Below are positions 15,668 to 25,415 of a stretch of DNA of 64,000 nucleotides, in pieces (the stretch's first letter is position 1; every line of letters begins with the position of its first letter). The notes under the pieces are model-generated. The model was not told the DNA's origin and did no database searches. It saw only the letters and a program-made list of their open reading frames with translations. The stretch is from Gammaproteobacteria bacterium (GTDB taxonomy: Bacteria; Pseudomonadota; Gammaproteobacteria; Burkholderiales; Nitrosomonadaceae). The translations under genes and the position numbers were made by a program. Where the stretch lies: positions 3,038,001 to 3,102,000 of the forward strand of contig CP054180.1 in NCBI GenBank assembly GCA_015709635.1. The letters are read 5' to 3'.

Positions 15668-17938
15668 CTAATTATTTCCGGTATCCAAGAAGCTGCGCAA
15701 GCGTTCGGAGCGGGCCGGATGGCGCAATTTGCGCAATGCTTTGGCTTCAATCTGACGAATGCGTTCCCGGGTGACATCGAATTGTTTACCGACCTCCTCC
15801 AAGGTGTGATCGGTATTCATCTCAATACCGAAACGCATGCGCAGCACTTTGGCCTCACGTGGTGTTAAGGAATCCAATATATCCTTCGTGACGCCACGCA
15901 AGCTGGCATAAACCGCGGCATCTGCGGGTGCCATCGTAGCGGCATCTTCAATGAAATCACCCAAATGTGAATCTTCATCATCGCCAATCGGGGTTTCCAT
16001 GGAGATCGGTTCTTTGGAGATCTTAAGAATCTTGCGAATTTTTTCTTCAGGCATCTCCATTTTTTGCGCCAATACGGCCGGTTCTGGTTCTTGTCCGGTT
16101 TCTTGTAGGATTTGGCGAGAAATACGATTCATTTTATTGATCGTTTCAATCATATGTACCGGAATCCTGATGGTTCGCGCTTGATCGGCAATGGAACGGG
16201 TAATTGCTTGACGTATCCACCATGTGGCATAAGTTGAAAACTTATAACCGCGCCGGTATTCAAATTTATCCACCGCTTTCATCAGGCCAATATTGCCTTC
16301 CTGAATCAAGTCGAGAAACTGCAATCCGCGATTGGTATATTTTTTGGCGATGGAAATCACCAAGCGCAGATTGGCTTCTGTCATTTCTCGCTTGGCCCGG
16401 CGCGCTTTCGCTTCGCCGGTCGACATCTTGCGATTAATTTCTTTCAAATCCTTGATCGGAATGCCAACCCGATTTTTAAGCTCCAGCAAATTCTGCTGCT
16501 CTTCCAGAATTGCGGGCTTATAGTGCTCAAGCGCTTGGCTGTAGGATTTACTAGTCGCAATTTCCTGCGCTACCCAATCAAGATTGGTTTCATTACCGGG
16601 AAACGTTTTGATGAAATGATTGCGCGGCATTTTTGCTTTTATCACACAGAGATCCATGATTCTGCGCTCATAGTTACGCACATCGTTTACTAGCTCACGC
16701 TGCGTATCGCAGAGTTTCTCCACCATTTTTGCCGAGAATCGAATACCCATCAGTTCGGAAGAAATTTTATCCTGAAATTCAATGTATCCTTGATGATAGG
16801 GGCCTTCTTTTTCAAGCAAACTCTGCATTTCGCTATATACTTCACGAATAATCGCGAAACGCTCCAGCGCATCTGTTTTCAGTTTTAATAAATCCGCACT
16901 GGCAATAGCAGAGCCATCACCCTCTTCATCTTCGTCGTCATCGCTGAGATCGCTGGAAGCTAATTCCTGCTCCAAAGATTCTTCAGAAAATTCTTCATTG
17001 GTGATTTCTTGCGCATTGACATCCAGCAATCCGTCAACCACTTCGTCGATGCGTAAAATATCTTTTTCAACTTCCGCTGCCAGATCGACAATTTTCGCAA
17101 TGATCGGAGGACAAGCTGAAATGGCTTGAATCATATGACGCAAACCGCCTTCGATGCGTTTTGCGATTTCAATTTCACTTTCGCGTGTCAACAAGCCGAC
17201 CGAGCCCATTTCGCGCATATACATGCGCACGGGATCCGTTGTCCGTCCGAACTCGGAGTCCACTGTAGAAAGCGCAGCCTCAGCTTCTTCTGCAACATCT
17301 TCGTCAGCCACTGTTGTCGCAGCATCGGACATCAGCAATGTTTCAGCATCCGGCGCTTCGTCATGCACGGATATGCCCATGTCATTGATCATACTGATAA
17401 TGCCTTCGATCTGCTCGGCGTCCAGCATGTCATCAGGCAGGTGATCATTGATTTCGGCATAGGTTAGGTAACCACGTTCCTTGCCTAATCCAATCAGCAT
17501 TTTCAGGCGCATGCGCCGCGCTTCAATATCTTGCGGTTGCGGATTGCCGCTTTCTATAACGGAAACAGAATCGATATCGTCAATGGCATCCAAACCGGCA
17601 GCTTTATTTTTCTTGGGAGTTCTGCCGCGGGTTTTCTTGACTTCATTGAATTCAGTATCATTTGAGCCCAGTATTGCTAGAGAGATATCCGCTTCACTTT
17701 GTGCTGATTTAGCGGATGTTTCTTTTATTTCAGCTGCATCGGCAGCTGTTGTAGCGGCAATTTTCTCATCTGTTTTTTTGCTGGCCGCTTTAACATTTTT
17801 TTCAGTTTTAGCTGCTAATCTTTTAGATTCTTTTTTTTCTGCCATCTCGCTATCGGTATTATTTGCTTTCTGAGCTGTTGATTTTTTGATCATTTTATTA
17901 TCGGTATCTTTTGATTCGACTGCTTTTTTCTTTGACAT
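15668..17938 (-). CDS. rpoD: RNA polymerase primary sigma factor RpoD (sigma70)
   Basis: The 756-residue protein directs RNA polymerase to housekeeping promoters. Region 1.2/2.1 begins with DPVRMYMREMG. Region 2 shows NLRLVISIAKKYTNRGLQFLDLIQEGNIGLMKAVDKFEYRRG and the -10-binding YKFSTYATWWIRQAITRSI. Region 3 has IRIPVHMIETINK. Region 4 has TLEEVGKQFDVTRERIRQIEAKALRKLRHP for the -35 box. The start at 17938 (MSKKKAV) is chosen; the frame runs to 18013 but those extra residues look untranslated. The first ~115 residues are a Lys/Ala/Glu-rich extension, and an acidic stretch (DLSDDDEDEEGDG) marks the non-conserved region. It ends the rpsU-yqeY-dnaG-rpoD operon. Confidence 0.98.
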   Translation of the reverse strand: MSKKKAVESKDTDNKMIKKSTAQKANNTDSEMAEKKESKRLAAKTEKNVKAASKKTDEKIAATTAADAAEIKETSAKSAQSEADISLAILGSNDTEFNEVKKTRGRTPKKNKAAGLDAIDDIDSVSVIESGNPQPQDIEARRMRLKMLIGLGKERGYLTYAEINDHLPDDMLDAEQIEGIISMINDMGISVHDEAPDAETLLMSDAATTVADEDVAEEAEAALSTVDSEFGRTTDPVRMYMREMGSVGLLTRESEIEIAKRIEGGLRHMIQAISACPPIIAKIVDLAAEVEKDILRIDEVVDGLLDVNAQEITNEEFSEESLEQELASSDLSDDDEDEEGDGSAIASADLLKLKTDALERFAIIREVYSEMQSLLEKEGPYHQGYIEFQDKISSELMGIRFSAKMVEKLCDTQRELVNDVRNYERRIMDLCVIKAKMPRNHFIKTFPGNETNLDWVAQEIATSKSYSQALEHYKPAILEEQQNLLELKNRVGIPIKDLKEINRKMSTGEAKARRAKREMTEANLRLVISIAKKYTNRGLQFLDLIQEGNIGLMKAVDKFEYRRGYKFSTYATWWIRQAITRSIADQARTIRIPVHMIETINKMNRISRQILQETGQEPEPAVLAQKMEMPEEKIRKILKISKEPISMETPIGDDEDSHLGDFIEDAATMAPADAAVYASLRGVTKDILDSLTPREAKVLRMRFGIEMNTDHTLEEVGKQFDVTRERIRQIEAKALRKLRHPARSERLRSFLDTGNN

Positions 17939-18026
17939 ATTGGATTCCCAATAATATAGATAAATTAAAAGCTGAAAGTTTGGAATTATATCAAAATTCG
18001 GTAGTGCTGACACCTTATAACCAATT

Positions 18027-19808
18027 TCATTGCAAGGCTAAACGCTGAAGTTCCCGTTTCTCTTCATCAGTTAACATATTCAGCGGCTTGCTATGCAGTT
18101 CGGCCATACGCTTCTTGTGTTGTATTTGCTGTAGTTTCTTTAACGTATCCAGAAACTCGAGCTCTAAATCAATCGGATTACTCCATTCCAATGTTTCACT
18201 TTCGATATTCTCCAATAGTGTTCTATATTGATTATCTTGCAAGTAAGCTGCGATTGAGAGTGTTGATTTATTTTCAATTAAATGAGGATGCTTATCTAAA
18301 AAATCAACCAAAGTTTTCAATGCAGCGATTTCTTCATTTTTTTCGTTCCATTCGACAAGTAAGTTGCGATCAAGTTTAGTGAGATGGTTCGGGTTATACA
18401 ATAAAATCCGGATCAATCGGCGATAAAGTGTAACGCTCTGTCTTCTTTTTTCTTTTTCTGGTTTATGAATTCCAGATGTGCGTCTGATTTGCAATAACTC
18501 GCCTAACTCATCCTGGTTAATTCCGCTCAACTCCGCCAAGCGCCTTATCAGGATTAGCGAGAGCGCCGGTGCTGTGACTTGTTGCAGCAACGGTTTCGCA
18601 TCGCTTATCAATTTTGCACGCCCCTCACTGCTCTGAAGGCTTACCTTTGTACATAATTCCTTGAATAGAAATTCTGACAAAGGCAAAGTCTGTTTAAGTT
18701 GTTGCGCAAAAGATTCTTTTCCAAATTGGTTGATATAGCTGTCCGGATCCGCTCCCTCGGGTAAAAAAAGAAAGCTCAGATATTTGCCGTCGGATAACAG
18801 TGACAGACTATTTTCAAGAGCACGCCAAGCTGCTTTTCTGCCCGCTTTGTCGCCATCAAAGCAGAAAATGATGTTATCCGTCTGGCGCAAAAGCTTTTGG
18901 ATATGAAAACTCGTCGTGGCTGTGCCCAAAGCGGCTACCGCATTATCAATTCCGTGTTGCGAGAGTGCTATGACATCCATATAGCCTTCGACGACAATGG
19001 CGCAATTTGCTTCTCGGATAGCGCGGCGCGCGGAAAAAAAATTGTATAGCTCGCGCCCTTTTTCAAATAAGACCGTTTCGGGAGAATTCAGATATTTGGG
19101 CTCTTCTTGTCCTAATACACGCCCGCCAAAACCAATAATCCGGCCTTTTTGATCGAGAATCGGGAACATGATCCGGTCTCTGAAGCGATCGTATTGCTTG
19201 GTTTCGTCGTCACTGATGATTAATCCGGCTTGCGTCAGTATTTTCCGGTTTTTTTCAGATTTATAATCGGTAAAAACGGCTTCCAGGTTTTGCCAGCCTG
19301 AAGGCGCGTAGCCGATGCCAAATCGTGTCGCTGTTTTGCCGGTTAAGCCGCGCTTTTTGAGATAAGCGATAGCCTTGTCTGAGACTTTCAATTGTTCACG
19401 GTAATAGCGAGTGGCGACTTGTAGCGCATCTAATAGTTCTTGCGGCGATATTTCTGAATTGCTGTCCGTTTTCTGATCATGCGGTATGCCAGCTTGGCTA
19501 GCAAATGTATCGGTTTGTTGAGCCGGCAATTGCATTCCGGCATAAGCCGCCAGATCTTTCACTGCTTCGACAAAGCTGAGTCCGCTGTATTCAATCAAGA
19601 AGCTGATCGCATTGCCGTGAGCGCCACACCCAAAACAATGGTAAAACTGCTTGGTCTGACTGACTGTAAATGACGGGGTTTTTTCACTGTGAAACGGGCA
19701 GCAGGCGACAAAATTAGCACCGGCTTTTTTCAGAGGAACATGACGATCAATCGCATCAACAATATCGATGCGATTGAGTAAATCATGAATAAAGGATTGC
19801 GGAATCAT
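18027..19808 (-). CDS. dnaG: DNA primase DnaG
   Basis: DnaG makes RNA primers for replication at the fork. The 593-residue protein has the N-terminal CHC2 zinc finger (CCPFHSEKTPSF ... FYHCFGCGAHG, about residues 36-65). The Toprim core has the Glu in IVVEGYMDV (about 268) and the Asp pair in IFCFDGDKAGRKAAWRAL (about 310-325). The less conserved C-terminal helicase-binding domain starts near residue 430. It starts at ATG with no rare features. It lies 88 bases upstream of rpoD in the classic macromolecular-synthesis operon. Confidence 0.98.
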   Translation of the reverse strand: MIPQSFIHDLLNRIDIVDAIDRHVPLKKAGANFVACCPFHSEKTPSFTVSQTKQFYHCFGCGAHGNAISFLIEYSGLSFVEAVKDLAAYAGMQLPAQQTDTFASQAGIPHDQKTDSNSEISPQELLDALQVATRYYREQLKVSDKAIAYLKKRGLTGKTATRFGIGYAPSGWQNLEAVFTDYKSEKNRKILTQAGLIISDDETKQYDRFRDRIMFPILDQKGRIIGFGGRVLGQEEPKYLNSPETVLFEKGRELYNFFSARRAIREANCAIVVEGYMDVIALSQHGIDNAVAALGTATTSFHIQKLLRQTDNIIFCFDGDKAGRKAAWRALENSLSLLSDGKYLSFLFLPEGADPDSYINQFGKESFAQQLKQTLPLSEFLFKELCTKVSLQSSEGRAKLISDAKPLLQQVTAPALSLILIRRLAELSGINQDELGELLQIRRTSGIHKPEKEKRRQSVTLYRRLIRILLYNPNHLTKLDRNLLVEWNEKNEEIAALKTLVDFLDKHPHLIENKSTLSIAAYLQDNQYRTLLENIESETLEWSNPIDLELEFLDTLKKLQQIQHKKRMAELHSKPLNMLTDEEKRELQRLALQ

Positions 19809-19901
19809 CTACCGGAAGCTTGTTCAATAACAAGCTTCAAGTATAAATAAACTGCGATTCTTATGGTTTATTTTAGGGAGTATCCAGAACGTTGCCAAAT
19901 A

Positions 19902-20348
19902 TCAGGCTGATATTCTGGTTTTGATAAGTGCCGATACTTTGGCCATATCAGCTCGTCCGGCAAGCTTCGGCTTCAGTACGCTCATCACCTTGCCCATATC
20001 CTGCATGCCGGCAGCATTGGTTTCTGAAATTGCTTCCGCTATCAAAGTATCAATTTCGGAGTCACTTAATGCTTGTGGCATATAGGCGCTTAAAATAGAA
20101 ACTTCTTGTTTCTCGTTGTCGGCAAGATCCAATCGTTGCGCTGCTTCGTACTGGGCAATTGAATCCTTGCGTTGCTTGAGCATCTTTTCAATAACCGCGA
20201 TGATAGCCGAATCGTCAAGTGTTATGCGTTCGTCTACCTCACGTTGTTTGATGGCAGCTTGTAGCAAACGGATAGTATCCCGCTGTTTGGTGTCGCCGCT
20301 GCGCATTGCCATTTTCATATCTTCAGTGATTCTCTGTTTCAAACTCAT
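19902..20348 (-). CDS. yqeY: GatB/YqeY-domain protein
   Basis: The 148-residue protein is a stand-alone YqeY domain, related to the tail domain of GatB that contacts tRNA in amidotransferases; its own role is not established. Typical features are the basic helical N terminus MSLKQRITEDMKMAMRSGDTKQRDTIRLLQAAIKQRE, EYEAAQRLDLADNEK-like central helices, LSAYMPQALSDSEI and the C-terminal GMQDMGKVMSVLKPKLAGRADMAKVS. It sits between rpsU and dnaG as in many proteobacteria, so it is probably co-transcribed. Confidence 0.93.
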   Translation of the reverse strand: MSLKQRITEDMKMAMRSGDTKQRDTIRLLQAAIKQREVDERITLDDSAIIAVIEKMLKQRKDSIAQYEAAQRLDLADNEKQEVSILSAYMPQALSDSEIDTLIAEAISETNAAGMQDMGKVMSVLKPKLAGRADMAKVSALIKTRISA

Positions 20349-20444
20349 AATAAATTGATGGAATAATTGATTATCAACTCATCGTTTTTCAACGAATCCA
20401 ACTGAAAAAGAATCGGTATCGGGCAGCGCGCAATGAATAATGAC

Positions 20445-20657
20445 TTAATAAAGTTTAGGCGGTAATAACTGACTGCGCAAACGCTTATAATTCCTTTTCA
20501 CAGCTGCTGCCAGCTTGCGTTTACGTTCTGCGGTCGGCTTTTCATAAAACTCGCGAGCTCGTAATTCAGTCAGTATTCCTGTTTTCTCTATGGAACGTTT
20601 AAAGCGGCGCATCGCAACTTCAAATGGTTCATTTTCCTTAACTTTTATAGTCGTCAT
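20445..20657 (-). CDS. rpsU: 30S ribosomal protein bS21
   Basis: The 70-residue basic protein starts MTTIKVKENEPFEVAMRRFKRSIEKTG and continues ARRFYEKP-like (REFYEKPTAERKRKLAAAVKRNYKRLR), the bS21 signature. bS21 binds the 30S platform near the anti-Shine-Dalgarno region and helps initiation. It is the first gene of the operon with yqeY, dnaG and rpoD, which ties ribosome, replication and transcription supply together. The tail SQLLPPKLY is lineage-specific. Confidence 0.97.
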   Translation of the reverse strand: MTTIKVKENEPFEVAMRRFKRSIEKTGILTELRAREFYEKPTAERKRKLAAAVKRNYKRLRSQLLPPKLY

Positions 20658-20736
20658 AAATAGGCAAATTCCTCAGTTAACTAATTAGTGTATCTATAAT
20701 TCTTTACCGAACCGCAAGGCGCAACAAAAGCCGGGA

Positions 20737-20765
20737 ATTATAACACCAAGAAAATTATTCTAAAA
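20737..20765 (-). promoter_or_regulatory. Possible extended -10 promoter of the rpsU operon
   Basis: On the minus strand TGTTATAAT (extended -10) occurs about 80 bases upstream of the rpsU start; the -35 position is only weakly TTTTAG-like. No other good -10 box is seen between it and rpsU. Confidence 0.35.
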
Positions 20766-20975
20766 GAATTAGTTTTAATCAATACAAATTTACTGTGAAT
20801 AACTCTGATATTTCTTGCAACCAATTCAATTATTTCAATAATTTGTTCTGGCATGGCAATCAATAATATCTCTATTACAGTATCTTGTGGTTATAAATCC
20901 AAAACTCAAGTTGATTTGATTCGGGACGATAAACAGAAGCCAGTAAGGTAGCGTAAAGATACAGGAGCAGGAAGG

Positions 20976-22217
20976 ATGGAAGTTTATCTCGGCCGATTAC
21001 CGATCCTTGATAGTAAACAAAATTTGGTTGCATTTGAGCTTCTGTTTCGCTCCGACCAGCAAAACGTGGTGTCGATAACCGACAATTCCGCAGCTTCAGC
21101 GAATGTCATTATCGATACCTACGGGCAGTTAGGCATAGAAAATGTCATTGGCAAACGGCGCGGTTTTATTAAGGTCGATGCAAAGCTACTGCTTAACGAT
21201 GCTATTTGCATGCTACCTAAAAAGCACGTCGTCCTGGAAATTTTAAGAAGCGTGGAAATCAACGATGAAATCATTCAACGCTGCACTTTCCTGAAACAAA
21301 AGGGCTACCAATTAGCGCTTTCCGATGTTACTCACCTGGACGTACGCTTTGATCGCATTATGCCGCTCATCAATGTCGTCAAGATCAATATTACTGCATT
21401 AAGCCAGCCGGATTTGATCAGCCTGATCAGGAAATTAAAGCGCTGGCCGTTGCTGCTGCTGGCCGAGAAAGTTGAGAACCAGGAAACCGCCAGAAGATGT
21501 ATTGCGTTGAATTTTCATATGCTGCAGGGATTCTACTTTGCAAAACCGGAGATTATTTCCGGAAAACGGATGGATCCGTCCAAGTTATCATTGCTGAAGC
21601 TGTTGCTGCTGGTTGTGAAAGATAGTGAAGTGAGCGAGATTGAGAATGAGCTCAAATACCAGCCCGGTTTGAGTTATAACCTGTTGCGCATGGTGAATTC
21701 GGCTGCCAACGGTTTACCAAGCACGATCAACTCGATAAAACGGGCCATCATGATCATCGGGCAGAAACAGTTGCAACGCTGGGTGCAGATTTTGCTCTAT
21801 GCTGCCAAACAAAGAGACGGTGGTACATCCGATGCATTGATGATGACCGCGACCATCCGGGGAAAATTGCTCGAATCGATCGCGATAGCCGATCGCCCGC
21901 ATGATAAGAATCATCAGGATCGCGCATTCATGGTCGGTGTTTTGTCGTTGCTGGATACGTTATTAGGGATAGAAATGTCCGAACTTGTCGGCACGCTCAG
22001 CATACAAAAAGACATGAGTGAAGCCCTGCTGACAAGGCGTGGTTCTCTAGGGTATCAACTTGCATTGATCGAAGCGTATGAAAAAGGTGAATCCGAAATT
22101 GTTTCGTCGATGCTGTCGGAGCTGGGGTTTCTCAGCATGGGAGAATTCACTCGATTGGAACTGGAAGCCACAGCCTGGGCGAACCGGATCAGCGAGGCCG
22201 TCAATCAACACGCGTAA
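20976..22217 (+). CDS. Degenerate EAL / HDOD two-domain signalling protein
   Basis: The 413-residue protein has an N-terminal EAL-like domain (about 1-200) and a C-terminal HDOD domain (about 205-405). The EAL signature is replaced by FELLFR, the catalytic E of the next motif by LEILRSVE, and the DDFG motif by LSDVTHLDV; only LLAEKVEN and GFYFAKP remain typical. It is therefore probably a non-catalytic c-di-GMP or protein-binding domain, as in CdgJ/YuxH-like proteins. HDOD hallmarks include YNLLRMVNSAANGLPSTINSIKRAIMIIGQKQLQRW. It lies just upstream of pilT and pilU, which suggests a role in pilus motility. A GGAGCAGGAAGG stretch lies close before the ATG. Confidence 0.88.
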   Translation: MEVYLGRLPILDSKQNLVAFELLFRSDQQNVVSITDNSAASANVIIDTYGQLGIENVIGKRRGFIKVDAKLLLNDAICMLPKKHVVLEILRSVEINDEIIQRCTFLKQKGYQLALSDVTHLDVRFDRIMPLINVVKINITALSQPDLISLIRKLKRWPLLLLAEKVENQETARRCIALNFHMLQGFYFAKPEIISGKRMDPSKLSLLKLLLLVVKDSEVSEIENELKYQPGLSYNLLRMVNSAANGLPSTINSIKRAIMIIGQKQLQRWVQILLYAAKQRDGGTSDALMMTATIRGKLLESIAIADRPHDKNHQDRAFMVGVLSLLDTLLGIEMSELVGTLSIQKDMSEALLTRRGSLGYQLALIEAYEKGESEIVSSMLSELGFLSMGEFTRLELEATAWANRISEAVNQHA

Positions 22218-22426
22218 GCGCGGATGCTAAATTCTGCGCAGAGTATCACCTTTACTCCAGATTCTCGATTGGTAAGCATTCAAGCCGTTCTTACTCAATT
22301 TTTTATTTACCCGATCCGTTAACAAGCGGACTGACTCAAGCCCGGATTGTTTAGTTTGATCAGTTCTAATTCGAACGTTTCACGTCACTTTTCGCACTGT
22401 TTGCACTGTCACATGAGGATGTCGCA

Positions 22427-23470
22427 ATGAATATAGTAGAGCTGCTTGCATTCGTGGTTAAGAATAGCGCCTCGGATTTGCACTTATCGGCCGGGATGCC
22501 GCCGATGATACGGGTGCACGGAGAAATCCGGCGTATCAACTTACCGGAGATGGACCATAAAGAAGTCCATGCAATGGTGTACGACATTATGAACGATGGT
22601 CAGCGGAAATTTTATGAAGAACATCTGGAATGTGATTTTTCCTTCGCCATTCCTAATCTCGCGCGTTTTCGTGTCAATGCCTTTAATACGCAACGCGGTG
22701 CTGCCGCAGTGATGCGGACGATTCCATCCAGAGTGTTGAGCCTGGAGGATCTCAAAGCCCCCAAGATTTTTGCCGAGATCGCCAAACAGCCGCGCGGTGT
22801 CGTTTTGGTGACGGGACCCACCGGTTCGGGTAAGTCGACCACGCTGGCGGCCATGATCAACGACATCAATGAAAATGATTATGGCCACATTCTAACCCTC
22901 GAAGATCCGATCGAGTTTGTGCATGAGAGCAAGAAGTGCCTGATCAATCAGCGTGAGGTCGGCAGGGACACGCTGAGTTTCTCAAATGCCTTGCGTTCGG
23001 CGTTGCGTGAAGATCCGGATATTATTCTGGTGGGCGAGTTGCGCGATCTGGAAACCATTCGGCTGGCGATGACGGCAGCAGAGACCGGGCATTTGGTTTT
23101 CGGTACGTTGCATACCAGCTCTGCCGCGAAGACGATCGATCGTGTCATCGACGTATTTCCAGCCGAAGAAAAGGAAATGATTCGCGCGATGTTGTCCGAA
23201 TCGTTGCGTGCGGTAATTTCCCAGGCACTGTTGCGAACCAAGGATGGCAAGGGCCGCGTGGCGGCGCACGAAATCATGATCGGCACACCAGCGATCCGCA
23301 ATCTGATTCGCGAAGGTAAAGTTGCGCAAATGTATTCGGCGATCCAGACAGGTCAGAATGTCGGTATGCAGACATTGGATCAGAATTTGACCGATTTGGT
23401 GAAGCGCAATGTGATTTCGATGGCTGAGGCCAGGACGCAAGCGGCGAATAAAGATAATTTCAGGGGCTAA
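22427..23470 (+). CDS. pilT: Type IV pilus retraction ATPase PilT
   Basis: PilT is the cytoplasmic hexameric ATPase that depolymerises pilin and powers twitching. The 347-residue protein has a PAS-like N-terminal domain, Walker A GPTGSGKST at 130-138, an Asp box with LEDPIEFVHESKKCLINQREVG, Walker B region DPDIILVGELRD, His box TAAETGHLVFGTLHTSSA and the PilT-specific AIRNLIREGK motif near the end. A weak AGGAT ribosome site precedes the ATG. The partner pilU follows 35 bases later; no other pilus genes are adjacent. Confidence 0.98.
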   Translation: MNIVELLAFVVKNSASDLHLSAGMPPMIRVHGEIRRINLPEMDHKEVHAMVYDIMNDGQRKFYEEHLECDFSFAIPNLARFRVNAFNTQRGAAAVMRTIPSRVLSLEDLKAPKIFAEIAKQPRGVVLVTGPTGSGKSTTLAAMINDINENDYGHILTLEDPIEFVHESKKCLINQREVGRDTLSFSNALRSALREDPDIILVGELRDLETIRLAMTAAETGHLVFGTLHTSSAAKTIDRVIDVFPAEEKEMIRAMLSESLRAVISQALLRTKDGKGRVAAHEIMIGTPAIRNLIREGKVAQMYSAIQTGQNVGMQTLDQNLTDLVKRNVISMAEARTQAANKDNFRG

Positions 23471-23508
23471 CTGGCCGATGCATTGGATTAAAATTCCGGG
23501 AGTACGTG

Positions 23509-24645
23509 ATGGATAAAGAACAAGCTGCAAAATTTATGTCCGATTTGCTGCGCTTAATGCTCAGTAAGAAAGCATCCGATTTGTTTATCACCGCCGGTTT
23601 TCCGCCTGCAATCAAAGTGGATGGGAAAATGACGCCGGTATCTCAACAGTCTCTAAGCGCGCAACATACCGAAATACTTGCCCGGGCGGTCATGAACGAG
23701 AAGCAAACGGCGGAATTCGAGGCTTCCAAGGAATGTAATTTTGCCATCAACCCCGCCGGTATCGGGCGCTTTCGCGTCAATGCCTTTGTTCAGCAGCAGC
23801 GCGCGGGTATGGTTCTGCGTACCATTACCACCAAAATTCCTGAGTTTGACGATTTGGGGTTGCCGCAAGTATTGAAAGAAGTCGTGATGAGCAAACGCGG
23901 GCTGGTGATTTTCGTCGGCGGCACCGGCTCGGGCAAATCGACCTCGATGGCGGCACTGATCGGCCATCGCAATAAAAACAGCTACGGTCACATCATCACC
24001 ATCGAAGACCCGGTGGAGTACGTGCACGAACATATCAACTGTGTCATCACGCAACGCGAAGTCGGTGTCGATACCGAATCGTGGGAAGCGGCGTTGAAAA
24101 ACACCTTGCGGCAAGCACCCGATGTCATTCTGATCGGCGAGATTCGCGACCGCGAAACCATGGAACACGCGATTGCCTTCGCCGAAACCGGTCATTTGTG
24201 TATGGGCACATTGCACGCCAACAGCGCCAATCAGGCGCTCGACCGCATCATCAACTTCTTCCCCGAAGAACGCCGCCCGCAACTATTGATGGATCTGTCG
24301 CTCAATCTCCGCGCTGTCGTCGCGCAGCGCTTAATTCCACTGAAAGACGGTAAAGGGCGTGCCGCCGCTATCGAAGTTATGCTCAACTCACCGCTGATCG
24401 CCGACTTGATCTTTAAAGGCCATGCCCATGAAATCAAAGATATCATGAAAAAATCCCGCGAACTGGGCATGCAAACGTTCGACATGGCGCTGTTTGAACT
24501 GTACGAAGCCGGTAAAATCAGCTACGAAGACGCGCTACGCAACGCCGACTCGGTGAACGAACTGCGGCTGAAAATCAAACTGGAAAGTAACGAAGCCAGA
24601 ACGCAGGATCTCGATTCTGGCATTGCACATTTGGAAATTACGTAA
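23509..24645 (+). CDS. pilU: PilT-like accessory retraction ATPase PilU
   Basis: PilU assists PilT in pilus retraction under load. The protein (378 residues from the ATG at 23509; a GTG lies directly before it at 23506) shows GGTGSGKSTSM as Walker A (about 142-150), ITIEDPVEYVHEHINCVITQREVG, the Walker B region DVILIGEIRDRETM, and the His box FAETGHLCMGTLHANSANQALDR. In place of the PilT AIRNLIRE motif it has SPLIADLIFKG, typical of PilU. The C-terminal ~40 residues are polar. It is the second gene of a pilTU pair. Confidence 0.96.
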   Translation: MDKEQAAKFMSDLLRLMLSKKASDLFITAGFPPAIKVDGKMTPVSQQSLSAQHTEILARAVMNEKQTAEFEASKECNFAINPAGIGRFRVNAFVQQQRAGMVLRTITTKIPEFDDLGLPQVLKEVVMSKRGLVIFVGGTGSGKSTSMAALIGHRNKNSYGHIITIEDPVEYVHEHINCVITQREVGVDTESWEAALKNTLRQAPDVILIGEIRDRETMEHAIAFAETGHLCMGTLHANSANQALDRIINFFPEERRPQLLMDLSLNLRAVVAQRLIPLKDGKGRAAAIEVMLNSPLIADLIFKGHAHEIKDIMKKSRELGMQTFDMALFELYEAGKISYEDALRNADSVNELRLKIKLESNEARTQDLDSGIAHLEIT

Positions 24646-24851
24646 AAAGCCAATCTCACTACCTGCACTATCCGCAATGCTGTTTCAATCGCCCGATCAA
24701 TCGGGCATTCCGACGTGGCTTCAATAAACAACCCCGCGGCAAGAGCACGGGGAATCACCAATTTGTAGGGCGGGAAGCCTGCCAAGGCGTTCCGCCAAAA
24801 AACCGATAAATATATGAAATAGAGTCACAAATGGGGGAATGCCCTGACGGG
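24646..24851. repeat. Intergenic spacer with a REP-like palindrome (24769-24796) shared with 26443-26540
   Basis: GGCGGGAAGCCTGCCAAGGC is followed by an imperfect inverse (GGCGTTCCGCC), then AACCGATAAATA and a GGGGGAATGCCCTGACGGG block. The spacer near 26443-26540 has the same order of blocks (GCGGAAGCCTGATAAGG, AACCGATAAATA, GCGGAATACCTTGATGGG). This looks like a dispersed repetitive extragenic palindrome family. No gene is seen in the spacer. Confidence 0.6.
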
Positions 24852-25307
24852 TTATTTATTCACAGTACAGCGGTTCTCGATATCCGCCATTATGGCATCG
24901 GCGTAGCTGAGGTCAGACTTCACGATGGTGCCAAAGTAAGGATGCCGGTAGAGATCGGTAAAGTCGCGCATGAGATCGCACCAATCTTCCAGCACAACGA
25001 ACTCGTTGCTTCTGAGATGGTACGAACTGATGCGCGGTTCAAGAAATGCCAACGCCCATTGATTGACGCGCTCAATATCCGCAGGACTGAAATCCTGCGT
25101 GTCGTTACGCTTTGCGCGGCTTACCAGATCCGCAAGTTCTTGATCCGATGCAACGGCCAGATGCGCTTGACTCATCAATCCCGCGAGGGATAACTGATGC
25201 GCAATCTGAATCGCCTCCCGGTTTTGTTGCAGCTCAAACACCACAAGCACCATACCCGCAACCACGGCGAGGTTGGTAATGATGGTGATCAGCCGTTCAA
25301 TTTTCAT
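24852..25307 (-). CDS. Hypothetical protein with one N-terminal membrane helix
   Basis: The 151-residue product starts MKIERLITIITNLAVVAGMVLVVFELQQNREA, giving a single membrane helix at about residues 8-25, followed by a soluble helical domain (LSLAGLMSQAHLAVASDQELADLVSRAKRND, then ADIERVNQWALAFLEPRISSYHLR and HPYFGTIVKSDLSYADAIM). Similar short membrane-anchored proteins are common hypotheticals in aquatic proteobacteria; no function is known to me. It is transcribed alone. Confidence 0.65.
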   Translation of the reverse strand: MKIERLITIITNLAVVAGMVLVVFELQQNREAIQIAHQLSLAGLMSQAHLAVASDQELADLVSRAKRNDTQDFSPADIERVNQWALAFLEPRISSYHLRSNEFVVLEDWCDLMRDFTDLYRHPYFGTIVKSDLSYADAIMADIENRCTVNK

Positions 25308-25415
25308 TGGTATTTTTGATTGTTATTTTGCATCCAGTCTTTTTGGAATTTTTTTACCAGCTCTTGTAACTTGCTGTGTCATGGAATAGCTTCCATAACG
25401 CTTTTTTGTTTCTGG

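Noticed and set aside
24231..24485. Minus-strand ORFs within pilU
   Set aside because: Shadow frames without independent support.
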